Program-made: the position numbers and the translations under genes
Shown here: positions 8,287 to 15,690 of the stretch, piece by piece
Numbering within the stretch: the stretch's first letter is position 1
Layout: each line of letters opens with the position of its first letter
Assembly (NCBI GenBank): GCA_029062165.1
Contig: JAIDQQ010000015.1
Span: forward strand, 1-64,000
Reading direction: 5' to 3'
From: Ruminococcus sp.
GTDB lineage: Bacteria; Bacillota; Clostridia; Oscillospirales; Ruminococcaceae
Length of the DNA: 64,000 nt
Notes under the pieces: model-generated
Database searches by the model: none
Seen by the model: the letters and a program-made list of their open reading frames with translations, nothing else
Told to the model about the DNA's origin: nothing

Positions 8287-8808
8287 ATGGCATACAATGA
8301 GGCACAAAGGCGACAGCATATAGTTGAGTTGCAGACTTATCTTTATGCGATTTCATTTATAAACAAGGAAATACCGCCGGTAGTTCCGGATGGCGTATAT
8401 AATCGAGAGACGGTTTTTGCGGTAAAGACTTTTCAGCACGAGTACGGACTTAAGGAGACCGGAAGTACTGACCCTGCTACATGGAATAAGATTGTAAGCG
8501 TATATCGTTCGTACATACGTACAGACCCTATGCCGTATAATGTATTTCCCTCACAGAATTATATCGTACATAACGGCGAAAGCGGTCAGCTTGTGTACAT
8601 ATTACAGGCTATGCTGGGAGCGGTATGCAGTAGTTACGACAATTCACCGGAAATAAAAGTCTGTGGAAACTATAACCAGGAGACTTCCGAAACGGTCAGA
8701 TTTTTTCAGAAGAAAGTAGGACTTCCGCAAAGTGGCAACGTCGACAGCGGTACATGGAATATGCTTGTTACGTGTTGCGAACACATAAATAATACGCTTT
8801 TCAAATAA
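8287..8808 (+). CDS. Peptidoglycan-binding domain protein (two repeats)
   Basis: 173 aa made almost entirely of two PG_binding_1-type repeats. The first has DGVYNRETVFAVKTFQ and YGLKETG; the second has CGNYNQETSETVRFFQ and VGLPQSG. There is no catalytic domain and no signal peptide. It follows the SpoIID-like gene by 19 nt, so the two are probably one transcript and may act together at the wall. No clear terminator follows before the next promoter. Confidence 0.75.
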   Translation: MAYNEAQRRQHIVELQTYLYAISFINKEIPPVVPDGVYNRETVFAVKTFQHEYGLKETGSTDPATWNKIVSVYRSYIRTDPMPYNVFPSQNYIVHNGESGQLVYILQAMLGAVCSSYDNSPEIKVCGNYNQETSETVRFFQKKVGLPQSGNVDSGTWNMLVTCCEHINNTLFK

Positions 8809-8823
8809 ATTTTCCGTAAACTG

Positions 8824-8852
8824 TTGCAATTACCGGAATTTTAATGTATAAT
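8824..8852 (+). promoter_or_regulatory. Promoter of the CE2 esterase gene
   Basis: TTGCAA and TATAAT are separated by 17 nt. Confidence 0.75.
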
Positions 8853-8888
8853 TAGAATAATAAAAAAATTTTTTGAGGAGTTTAAAAA

Positions 8889-10610
8889 ATGATTAAGAAA
8901 TTAATATTGTCGCTTATAGCGGTCACGACGGTTTCGGCGGTAGTGTGTACGGCTGTATATGCTTCCGGATACGTAACAACAAACCTTAAAGATTTAGGTG
9001 ATGCACTGCTTGGCAGAGGGGAAGTTACTGCTGAAATGGATTTGACAGGCGATAAAGTTGTAGATGTTTTTGACCTCGTCGCAATGCGTAAACAGTTCAC
9101 ATCGACAGGAGAGTTTAAAGAAAGTACAGTACCGGCTACTGAAGACTATGTAAAATATACCGGCAGAAATTACAATAACGGAAAATCCACATGGTTAGTA
9201 CAAAGCGGTTCAGCCGTGGAATTTACCGTAAATGCGAAGTCTGCCGAAGTAACAATAACAGGTGACCATTCTGTAAACAATGACGAAAAATACAGACCAC
9301 GTTATGCAATAGTAGTAGACGGCGAAGTAGTTCTTGACGAAGTTCTTAATGAGAGGTCAAAAACGGTCAAGATTTTTGACGAAAAAGTTTCACGTACAGC
9401 AGAAGTAAAAATAATACATCTTTCGGAAGCCAATAACGGAGCTGTCGGAGTATCTGAAATAAAGACAGTTTCCGATTCGCCTGTACCGGTTACACCCGCT
9501 CCGGAAAAAGACCTTTCAATAGAATTTATCGGAGATTCAATAACGTGTGCATATGGCGTTGAAGGCAAATCGGCTTATGAAAACTTCTCGACGACTACTG
9601 AAAATTTCATGAAATCATATGCGTATCTCACGGCACAGAAACTCAATGCGGATTATAGTGCGGTATCGTATAGCGGTCACGGAATCATTTCAGGCTATTC
9701 AAACGACGGCGAAATTAATACTGATAGTCTCGTACCGCCTTACTATAAAATATACGGTAGTCTTAACGATTACGCTAAGCCTTGGGATTTCACGAAGAAA
9801 AAGAACGATGTTGTAGTAATAAACCTTGGTACGAATGACTATTCATACGTAAGTAAGGATTTTGATAACAGAAGTCAGGAATACGTTGACGGCTATGTTG
9901 AATTTCTGGAAACAATCCGTGAATGTAATCCGGACGCATATATAATATGTACTATGGGTATAATGGGTGGTGCTGAAATGTACCCTCTTATTGAGCAGGC
10001 TATAAAAGATTTCACCGCTAAGACCGGCGATAAAAAAGTAACATCATATGAATCGCCGATACAGAATTTCAATGATGACGGTATCGGTTCAGACTGGCAC
10101 CCATCGGAAATCACACAACAGAAAAATGCTTACATACTTGCCGATAAAATCTGTAACGCCTTAGGTATCGAATCTGACCAGATAGGGCTTGATGTTGCTT
10201 CCGATGCGGAATATAACGTAGTTTTCGATAAGTCCACCAATGCAAATGCTGCTACATATTTTTCCGACTATGATAAATCCTACTGGATTAACGTAGTAAA
10301 TGGCGGTACTGGTAGCGATTCTATCGAAGCAGTAGTTTCCGGAATAGACCTCAAGAAAGGCGGTAAGTATAAACTTACATTTCAGCTATCCACGACGGAC
10401 GGTAAAGAAGTTCCGGTAATAATAAGAAATTCCGACAAGACGGAAAATTATTTCAGCGACACATTCACCGGTGACGGCAATAAAAAATCTTTCGAGGCTG
10501 AAATAACTATGGATACAGCTTGTAAAAATGCCGAATTTGTCCTGCAGGTAGGCGGTAACGATTCATGCAATGCCACACTGTACAACCTCAGACTTGAAAA
10601 AATTGGTTAA
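8889..10610 (+). CDS. Secreted CE2-type acetyl esterase with N-terminal dockerin-like module
   Basis: 573 aa. A signal peptide ends near YASG (about residue 26). A dockerin-like segment comes next; only its second calcium loop is good (MDLTGDKVVDVFDLVAMRK), almost the same as repeat 2 of the PL11 lyase dockerin. A jelly-roll domain (about 75-195) then leads to an SGNH hydrolase. FIGDSITCAYG carries the nucleophile Ser, NLGTNDYS supplies block III, and DWHPS holds the Asp/His pair. This order is typical of carbohydrate esterase family 2, which removes acetyl groups from plant polysaccharides. A C-terminal CBM-like beta domain (about 430-573) follows. A dockerin at the N-terminus is unusual. 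Confidence 0.8.
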   Translation: MIKKLILSLIAVTTVSAVVCTAVYASGYVTTNLKDLGDALLGRGEVTAEMDLTGDKVVDVFDLVAMRKQFTSTGEFKESTVPATEDYVKYTGRNYNNGKSTWLVQSGSAVEFTVNAKSAEVTITGDHSVNNDEKYRPRYAIVVDGEVVLDEVLNERSKTVKIFDEKVSRTAEVKIIHLSEANNGAVGVSEIKTVSDSPVPVTPAPEKDLSIEFIGDSITCAYGVEGKSAYENFSTTTENFMKSYAYLTAQKLNADYSAVSYSGHGIISGYSNDGEINTDSLVPPYYKIYGSLNDYAKPWDFTKKKNDVVVINLGTNDYSYVSKDFDNRSQEYVDGYVEFLETIRECNPDAYIICTMGIMGGAEMYPLIEQAIKDFTAKTGDKKVTSYESPIQNFNDDGIGSDWHPSEITQQKNAYILADKICNALGIESDQIGLDVASDAEYNVVFDKSTNANAATYFSDYDKSYWINVVNGGTGSDSIEAVVSGIDLKKGGKYKLTFQLSTTDGKEVPVIIRNSDKTENYFSDTFTGDGNKKSFEAEITMDTACKNAEFVLQVGGNDSCNATLYNLRLEKIG

Positions 10611-10618
10611 TATAATAA

Positions 10619-10648
10619 AATCCGTACTTTTTTGGTACGGATTTTTTA
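10619..10648. terminator. Bidirectional terminator
   Basis: The hairpin AATCCGTAC/GTACGGATT is followed by TTTTT on the right and has A-rich sequence on the left. It serves the esterase gene and the convergent XRE gene. Confidence 0.8.
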
Positions 10649-10867
10649 TTTTCTGTAGTCTTTTATGTTGGTTTGTCCTAAAATGTAATCAGTTGATACT
10701 TTGTAGAATTTTGCAAGTGTAACAATATATCTTGCCGGAATTTCACGCTCACCAGTTTCATACAATGAATATTGTTGTTGTGTTATACATAAAAGTTTTG
10801 CAATATCAGATTGTTTTAAATCCTTATCTTTTCTTAAATCTTTCAGACGTTGCAGATAATACACCAT
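10646..10867 (-). CDS. XRE-family HTH transcriptional regulator
   Basis: This 73-aa protein is a single Cro/C1-type helix-turn-helix domain. The motif runs LKQSDIAKLLCITQQQYSLYETGER, as in compact XRE repressors, and ends with the common VSTDYILG. No sensor domain is present. The ATG at 10867 is preferred over the GTG two codons upstream because GGGG lies just before it. Its own promoter is covered by a perfect 24-bp inverted repeat, so autorepression is likely. The divergent lipoprotein gene shares this intergenic region and may be its target. Confidence 0.85.
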   Translation of the reverse strand: MVYYLQRLKDLRKDKDLKQSDIAKLLCITQQQYSLYETGEREIPARYIVTLAKFYKVSTDYILGQTNIKDYRK

Positions 10868-10922
10868 ATACACCCCGATAAAATTATTATTCGATTAATT
10901 TTAACATAAATTGACATAAAAT

Positions 10923-10952
10923 ATAATATTTTACATCTATTTAGATGTAAAA
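10923..10952 (-). promoter_or_regulatory. XRE gene promoter with overlapping 24-bp palindromic operator
   Basis: Minus-strand TTTACA and TATTAT are separated by 17 nt. The inverted repeat TTTTACATCTA-TT-TAGATGTAAAA (10929-10952) is perfect. It spans the whole -35 hexamer and spacer, as in classic self-repressing XRE promoters. It also lies upstream of the divergent lipoprotein gene and its TATAAT at 10978-10983. Confidence 0.75.
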
Positions 10953-11004
10953 GTGAAAATTAATGTCAAATTTGATATATAATGATTCAAAAGGTGGTGA
11001 TATT

Positions 11005-11331
11005 ATGAAAAAGATTTTATTAGTGTTTCTGTCGATAATTATGTGTCTTGCACTGTTTAGTTGTGGTGGCGGTAATGTGGATTTCAAAGACGCTGAAAGT
11101 TTTGAATCCGCACTTAATGCCGGTGAAGACCTTACCGGAAAAACGGTAACATTTACTGTAAAGGAAATCGTACCTGATAGTGCATTCGGCTATAATCTCC
11201 ATGCAGGCGAAACATTGAATTTCTGTTCGTCAAAAAATCCGAATGTGGAAGTAGGCGATACAGTAACCGCAAAAGTCAAAAGTGTATCGTATGTTTTCAT
11301 GCACTATGTAATATACTATACAATTGTGTAA
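11005..11331 (+). CDS. Small putative lipoprotein
   Basis: 108 aa with a lipoprotein signal peptide (lipobox LFSC, Cys at about residue 20). The mature part looks like an OB-fold-type beta protein (GKTVTFTVKEI, VEVGDTVTAKVKSV) but no named family is clear. The ATG at 11005 is chosen over the ORF-track start because it has GGTGGTG upstream and begins a proper signal peptide (MKKILLVFL). It is divergent from the XRE regulator and shares its operator region. Confidence 0.7.
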   Translation: MKKILLVFLSIIMCLALFSCGGGNVDFKDAESFESALNAGEDLTGKTVTFTVKEIVPDSAFGYNLHAGETLNFCSSKNPNVEVGDTVTAKVKSVSYVFMHYVIYYTIV

Positions 11332-11378
11332 TCCGGAAATTTTCCAAAAAATAATTTGTAAATTTTTTCTGTAAGGTA

Positions 11379-11407
11379 TTGCATTTTTATGTAAAATGTA
11401 GTATAAT
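11379..11407 (+). promoter_or_regulatory. Promoter of fba
   Basis: TTGCAT and TATAAT are separated by 17 nt. A small leader hairpin (GGGCT/AGCCC, 11417-11432) lies between it and the RBS. Confidence 0.8.
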
Positions 11408-11465
11408 GATATTGCAGGGCTGTAAAAAGCCCTCCGACAGTAAACAAGCAGGAGGAATTTTAATT

Positions 11466-12329
11466 ATGTTAGTTTCGGCTACAGAAATGCTTAAAAAAGC
11501 AAGAGCTGGCAAGTATGCAGTAGGTCAGTTCAACATCAACAATCTTGAGTGGACTAAGGCTATACTCCTTACCGCACAGGAATGCAATTCACCTGTTATC
11601 CTCGGTGTTTCAGAGGGTGCAGGCAAGTACATGACAGGTTTTGAAACCGTTGCCGCTATGGTAAAGGCTATGGACGAATCACTTGGAATCACTGTTCCGG
11701 TAGCACTCCATCTTGACCACGGTTCATACGACGGTTGTTACAAGTGTATCAAGGCAGGATTCACTTCAATCATGTTCGACGGCTCACACTTCCCGATTGA
11801 AGAGAACGTCGCAAAAACTACAGAACTCGTAAACGTAGCACATCAACTCGGACTTTCAATAGAAGCTGAAGTAGGTGCAATCGGTGGTGAAGAAGACGGC
11901 GTTGTAGGTAAGGGCGAATGTGCTGACCCTAACGAATGCAAGCAGATTGCAGACCTCGGTGTTGATTTCCTTGCAGCCGGTATCGGTAATATCCACGGCG
12001 TATATCCGGATAACTGGGAAGGTCTTAGCTTTGAAACTCTCGAAGCTGTAAATAATGCAGTCGGCGAAATGCCACTCGTACTCCATGGTGGTACAGGTAT
12101 CCCCGATGATATGATTACTAAGGCTATCTCACTCGGCGTTGCAAAAATCAACGTTAATACAGAATGTCAGCTTGTATTCGCAGACGCTACAAGAGGTTAC
12201 ATTGAAGCAGGTAAGGACAAGCAGGGCAAAGGTTTTGACCCTCGTAAACTTCTTGCCCCTGGTTTCGAGGCTATCAAAGCTAAGGTTAAGGAAAAAATGG
12301 AACTCTTCGGAAGCGTTGACAAGGCTTGA
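11466..12329 (+). CDS. fba: Class II fructose-bisphosphate aldolase
   Basis: This 287-aa protein is of the normal length for the zinc-dependent class II aldolase, which splits fructose 1,6-bisphosphate into DHAP and glyceraldehyde 3-phosphate in glycolysis. Zinc ligands and signature segments are visible: LHLDHGSYD, EAEVGAIGGEED, GNIHGVYP and LHGGTGIPDD. The ORF-track start reads through the promoter. The ATG at 11466 has GGAGGA upstream and starts the protein at the usual MLVSATEMLKKA. Codon use is strongly biased, as expected for a highly expressed gene. It is a single-gene unit. Confidence 0.95.
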   Translation: MLVSATEMLKKARAGKYAVGQFNINNLEWTKAILLTAQECNSPVILGVSEGAGKYMTGFETVAAMVKAMDESLGITVPVALHLDHGSYDGCYKCIKAGFTSIMFDGSHFPIEENVAKTTELVNVAHQLGLSIEAEVGAIGGEEDGVVGKGECADPNECKQIADLGVDFLAAGIGNIHGVYPDNWEGLSFETLEAVNNAVGEMPLVLHGGTGIPDDMITKAISLGVAKINVNTECQLVFADATRGYIEAGKDKQGKGFDPRKLLAPGFEAIKAKVKEKMELFGSVDKA

Positions 12330-12349
12330 TTTCAAAAAATTAAAAAACT

Positions 12350-12381
12350 ATACGGATTCTGAAAAGAGTCCGTATTTTTTT
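12350..12381 (+). terminator. Terminator of fba
   Basis: An 11-bp stem (ATACGGATTCT/AGAGTCCGTAT) with a GAAA tetraloop is followed by a T-run. Confidence 0.9.
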
Positions 12382-12406
12382 GTAGTCACTTTTTTTAAAT
12401 CCGGCA

Positions 12407-12435
12407 TATAATGTATCAGGGAAATATTTCCCTGA
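12407..12435 (+). promoter_or_regulatory. -10 box followed by a perfect 20-bp palindrome
   Basis: TATAAT at 12407-12412 has only a poor -35. Starting 4 nt downstream is TCAGGGAAATATTTCCCTGA, a perfect palindrome that would cover the transcription start. It may be an operator for the DUF11 gene or a hairpin at the 5' end of its mRNA. Confidence 0.6.
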
Positions 12436-12458
12436 AAATATTATAAGGAGGTTTTTTT

Positions 12459-13322
12459 ATGGCTACTTTCTACAATCAGGCTACATTGTCGTATAACGGA
12501 AATGTAAGAAGCTCCAATATAACAACAGGTAACATTATTGAAGTACTTTCCGCCGACAAACACGCTGTACAGGATAACTATTCCGCTGATAATGACGTTG
12601 TATACGTCATAAGCATAGTAAACAACGGAAATATGGCTTATAACGGTATCAGAATAACCGATAATTTAGGTTCATATACACCATCCGATACAGCACCGGC
12701 AGTTGTTCCGCTGACTTACGTGCCTGATTCCGTAAATCTGTATGTGGACGGCGTTAAACAGGCTGACCCTACTGTTTCTGATACTAATCCGCTTACAATC
12801 GAAAATATCAGCGTACCAGCAGGCAGTAACGCTGTTGTAATATATTCCGCAAGACCTAATCAGTTTGCACCTCTCGGCACAGACGGAAGTATAACCAATA
12901 ACGCCGTAATAAGCGGAAACAATTTCACTGATATTCCGGTAACTGACACCATAACTCCGAAGAACTCCGCTGACCTGACTATAAGCAAATCGCTTACGCC
13001 TACCGAAGTAGCAGAAAACGGTGCTGTAACGTATACTTTCGTTATCCAGAACTACGGAAATACCGCCTCTCTGTCAACAGATGACATTGTTTTCCGTGAT
13101 GTATTCACACCGGTACTCACTTCCCTTACTGCAACTTACAATGGTACACCTTGGGTTGACGGAACTAATTACACTTACGATACTACCACCGGCGAATTTG
13201 TCACCACTGCCGGACAGATTGAAGTTCCTCCGGCTACTTTCACACAAGACCCGCAAACAGGTGCATGGTCTGTACAGCCGTCTGTAAGCACTCTTGTTAT
13301 AAAGGGCAATCTTCAGAGCTGA
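12459..13322 (+). CDS. DUF11 repeat protein without signal peptide
   Basis: 287 aa. Two beta-sandwich repeats of the DUF11 / conserved-repeat type are visible. The first includes VVYVISIVNNGNMAYNGIRITDNLG, and the second starts at ADLTISKSLTPTEV and includes TYTFVIQNYGN. Such repeats normally sit in cell-surface proteins, but this one begins MATFYNQATLSY with no signal peptide or sorting signal. The strong RBS (AAGGAGG) and the promoter palindrome suggest regulated, possibly high, expression. A spore-coat or other mother-cell role would fit the missing signal peptide, but that is speculation. Confidence 0.75.
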   Translation: MATFYNQATLSYNGNVRSSNITTGNIIEVLSADKHAVQDNYSADNDVVYVISIVNNGNMAYNGIRITDNLGSYTPSDTAPAVVPLTYVPDSVNLYVDGVKQADPTVSDTNPLTIENISVPAGSNAVVIYSARPNQFAPLGTDGSITNNAVISGNNFTDIPVTDTITPKNSADLTISKSLTPTEVAENGAVTYTFVIQNYGNTASLSTDDIVFRDVFTPVLTSLTATYNGTPWVDGTNYTYDTTTGEFVTTAGQIEVPPATFTQDPQTGAWSVQPSVSTLVIKGNLQS

Positions 13323-13338
13323 TTTCAGATAGTAAAAA

Positions 13339-13380
13339 TAATCTGCTATGGGAATTTATTTTCTCATAGCGGATTTTTTT
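13339..13380 (+). terminator. Terminator after the DUF11 gene
   Basis: The long hairpin AATCTGCTATGGGAA/TTCTCATAGCGGATT (G-T pairs tolerated) is followed by a T-run. Confidence 0.85.
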
Positions 13381-13381
13381 A

Positions 13382-13410
13382 TTGACATTACTTTAAGAAT
13401 AATATATAAT
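13382..13410 (+). promoter_or_regulatory. Consensus promoter of the HAD phosphatase gene
   Basis: TTGACA and TATAAT are separated by 17 nt. The transcript has a leader of about 90 nt. Confidence 0.85.
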
Positions 13411-13503
13411 ATTATTGATATTAATTATTTTACGGAGCAGGAAAAATTTATAATTTTAAAAATTCAGGAAAAAATAAAAAAAACATTCTGAGGTGATAAG
13501 AAA

Positions 13504-14100
13504 ATGATTATCGGCGTTGACTGCGACGGCGTACTTACTGATATGACAGCTTATATTTTTCATTATGGTGAAAAATGGTTCGGACGTAAACCGAAAAAAT
13601 GTAACTCAATGAATCCTACCGATATTTTCGGCTGTACAAGAAAACAAGAAGTCGTTTTTGCAGTGAGATTTTTTTTCACTTACTGCAAAAAGTGGAAGCC
13701 TCGTAAATATGCCCGTGCTGTACTCCGGAAACTCAAACAGGACGGTCACGAACTCTATCAGATTACCGCCCGAAAATTTGCATCAGGTCATAATCCGCTA
13801 GCCCTCTACAGCAGATATGTCTATAAAAAATGGCTGAAAGAAAATAAATTCAATTTTGACGGCATTTTTTTCTGTTCAGACCACAAAGGACCACCCGAAA
13901 AACTCAAGGGTATAAAGTATTTTTCAGCGGATATAATGATTGATGACAGACCTGATATTTCCCTTTATCTCGCTGAAAACGGCGTGAAAGTGCTTCTGTT
14001 TGATACGCCTTACAATAAGGACGTATCGCATAAGAACATAACAAGGGTTTACGACTGGAAAGACGTTTACAGAAAAATTTCACGGTTTGCGGATAAATGA
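13504..14100 (+). CDS. HAD-family phosphatase (5'-nucleotidase NT5C type)
   Basis: 198 aa. HAD motif I is VDCDGVLTD (nucleophile and acid Asp) at the N-terminus, motif II is probably the Thr in YQITARK, and motif IV is IDDRPD. The layout matches the NT5C-type deoxyribonucleotidase family, which dephosphorylates nucleoside monophosphates. Related proteins in polysaccharide loci have unknown substrates, so the assignment is to family only. It sits alone between its own promoter and the next gene's promoter. Confidence 0.7.
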   Translation: MIIGVDCDGVLTDMTAYIFHYGEKWFGRKPKKCNSMNPTDIFGCTRKQEVVFAVRFFFTYCKKWKPRKYARAVLRKLKQDGHELYQITARKFASGHNPLALYSRYVYKKWLKENKFNFDGIFFCSDHKGPPEKLKGIKYFSADIMIDDRPDISLYLAENGVKVLLFDTPYNKDVSHKNITRVYDWKDVYRKISRFADK

Positions 14101-14121
14101 AAAATTTTTCAGAAAAAACTA

Positions 14122-14150
14122 TAGACATTTTGTTTTTTTTATGTTAGAAT
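14122..14150 (+). promoter_or_regulatory. Promoter of the PC4-like gene
   Basis: TAGACA and TAGAAT are separated by 17 nt. Confidence 0.6.
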
Positions 14151-14183
14151 ATTATTACTACATTATAGAAAGGAAGTTTTTTT

Positions 14184-14417
14184 ATGGCTGAACTTAAATT
14201 TGAAATCACTGAAAAAATAGGCGTTCTCTCCGAAAACTCAAAGGGCTGGACAAAGGAAATAAACCTTGTAAGCTGGAATGAACACGAACCTAAATATGAC
14301 ATCCGTGAATGGTCTCCTGACCACTCAAGAATGGGTAAGGGTGTTACACTCAATGCCGACGAACTCGCAGAACTTAAAGAACTTCTTGCGAAAATTGACC
14401 TTGATTCCTTTGAATAA
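14184..14417 (+). CDS. YdbC/PC4-like ssDNA-binding protein
   Basis: 77 aa, matching the bacterial YdbC family, which has the fold of the eukaryotic coactivator PC4 and binds single-stranded DNA as a dimer. The typical pattern is visible: N-terminal strand LKFEITEKIGVLSE, then GWTKEINLVSWN and KYDIREWSPDHSRMGKG, then a C-terminal helix ADELAELKELL. The cellular role of these proteins is not settled. It has its own promoter and terminator. Confidence 0.85.
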   Translation: MAELKFEITEKIGVLSENSKGWTKEINLVSWNEHEPKYDIREWSPDHSRMGKGVTLNADELAELKELLAKIDLDSFE

Positions 14418-14430
14418 TTACAAATCTGTG

Positions 14431-14462
14431 AAAAGCTGTACATTGTCTGTACGGCTTTTTTT
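14431..14462 (+). terminator. Terminator after the PC4-like gene
   Basis: The hairpin AAAAGCTGTACA/TGTACGGCTTTT is followed by more T. Confidence 0.85.
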
Positions 14463-14534
14463 ATTGAAAATATCGTTTGTGATATAAATGAAAAAATATC
14501 CATATTTCTTTTTTTTCTTTGTAATATATGTGTA

Positions 14535-14563
14535 TTGACTTTTTTGTTTATTTATGCTATAAT
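14535..14563 (+). promoter_or_regulatory. Promoter of the coiled-coil gene pair
   Basis: TTGACT and TATAAT are separated by 17 nt. The leader is about 110 nt and AT-rich, and I see no further structure in it. Confidence 0.8.
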
Positions 14564-14680
14564 GAATACTGTAAACGGCAGTAAAATATAGCAAATTATA
14601 TATAAATTCACGACTTTTTAATGTGAATTGATTTATTGAATTTATTATATCTGTCAGAAAATCGGAAAGGACTTTAATTT

Positions 14681-15664
14681 ATGAATTTGGACAATACCAA
14701 AAGTGCTAAAGAGTATATTTCTGAATCTTATTCCGCTGAACTGAAAGCAATTCAAGAAAAAGATAAACTCATGGAAACACCGTCAAGCATTATCGAAAAG
14801 GAAAAAATCGCCCATACACTCGCACTCGCTGAAGAAATCATTAAAATGGATATTCTCAATGAGGAAACTACTAAGGAATATACCGAACTAAACAGCAAAA
14901 TTCAGGACAAAAAAGACGAAATACGCAAACTTTACGGAATAGAAGTAACAAAGGACGGTTTACAGGCTGTGAAATCTGCTATGAAAACTGTTGAAGATGG
15001 TTTATCAGAATATCTGAAATCCAATCAGGAAGACTTCACAAAATCCCTTGATGAAGCTATGGAATCTGTAAAGGCTGAAATACAGTCAGCAAAAGAAGAT
15101 ACACAGAAAAAAGCAGATACTATAAATAATGAAATATCCGCCATGAAAGAAGCCGACAAAAAAGAAACTCAACGTGAAAAGGCTGAATATGACTATAATC
15201 TCAAACGTACAAGAAAACAACAGTCCGAAGCACGTGACAAGGAAATTACGGAAAGAAAAAAATCTATGTCCGCCAAGGAAGAAGAGGTCAATAGCAGACT
15301 TAAAACCGCTAAAGACGCTCTCGCTGAAATAGATGATTTACAGAAAAAAGTTGATGACATTGAAAATCAGCTTAATACCGCCCGTGCAAAAGGTGCGGAC
15401 GAAAAATCCAAGGAACTCGGCAGGGAATACGGTTATAAAACCGCTATGGCTGAACAGGAAAGCAAATTCCAGATTTCCAAGTTACAGAAAGAATACGACA
15501 GACTTAATGAAAAATATAAGGCTGTACTTTCTGAAAATGCCTCGCTCTCTGCCAAACTCGACAAGTGCAACGCCGAAAGCCGTCAGCTTGCTACAGATAC
15601 CGTTAAATCTACAGGCGGAATCAATATTCTTAATACGGAGAACGGACAGAACGGCAAAAAATAA
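14681..15664 (+). CDS. Coiled-coil protein A, unknown function
   Basis: 327 aa, almost entirely charged heptad-rich helix (Glu, Lys, Ala), with no signal peptide or membrane segment. Three parts can be seen: an N-terminal helical region (1-110), a central Lys/Glu/Arg-rich coiled coil (110-230), and a C-terminal part with KELGREYGYK followed by a tail ending in STGGINILN. The next gene encodes a protein with the same C-terminal part (KELGRDYGYK ... STGGVKILN). The two share a promoter and are separated by 26 nt. No family is recognised. A filament, scaffold or phage-shock-like role would be guesswork. Confidence 0.65.
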   Translation: MNLDNTKSAKEYISESYSAELKAIQEKDKLMETPSSIIEKEKIAHTLALAEEIIKMDILNEETTKEYTELNSKIQDKKDEIRKLYGIEVTKDGLQAVKSAMKTVEDGLSEYLKSNQEDFTKSLDEAMESVKAEIQSAKEDTQKKADTINNEISAMKEADKKETQREKAEYDYNLKRTRKQQSEARDKEITERKKSMSAKEEEVNSRLKTAKDALAEIDDLQKKVDDIENQLNTARAKGADEKSKELGREYGYKTAMAEQESKFQISKLQKEYDRLNEKYKAVLSENASLSAKLDKCNAESRQLATDTVKSTGGINILNTENGQNGKK

Positions 15665-15690
15665 TCTCATGAAAGGATATTATAACGCTT

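Noticed and set aside
4732-8808. Prophage remnant
   Set aside because: A GH25 lysin and PG-binding proteins are present, but there are no capsid, tail, terminase, integrase or attachment sites.
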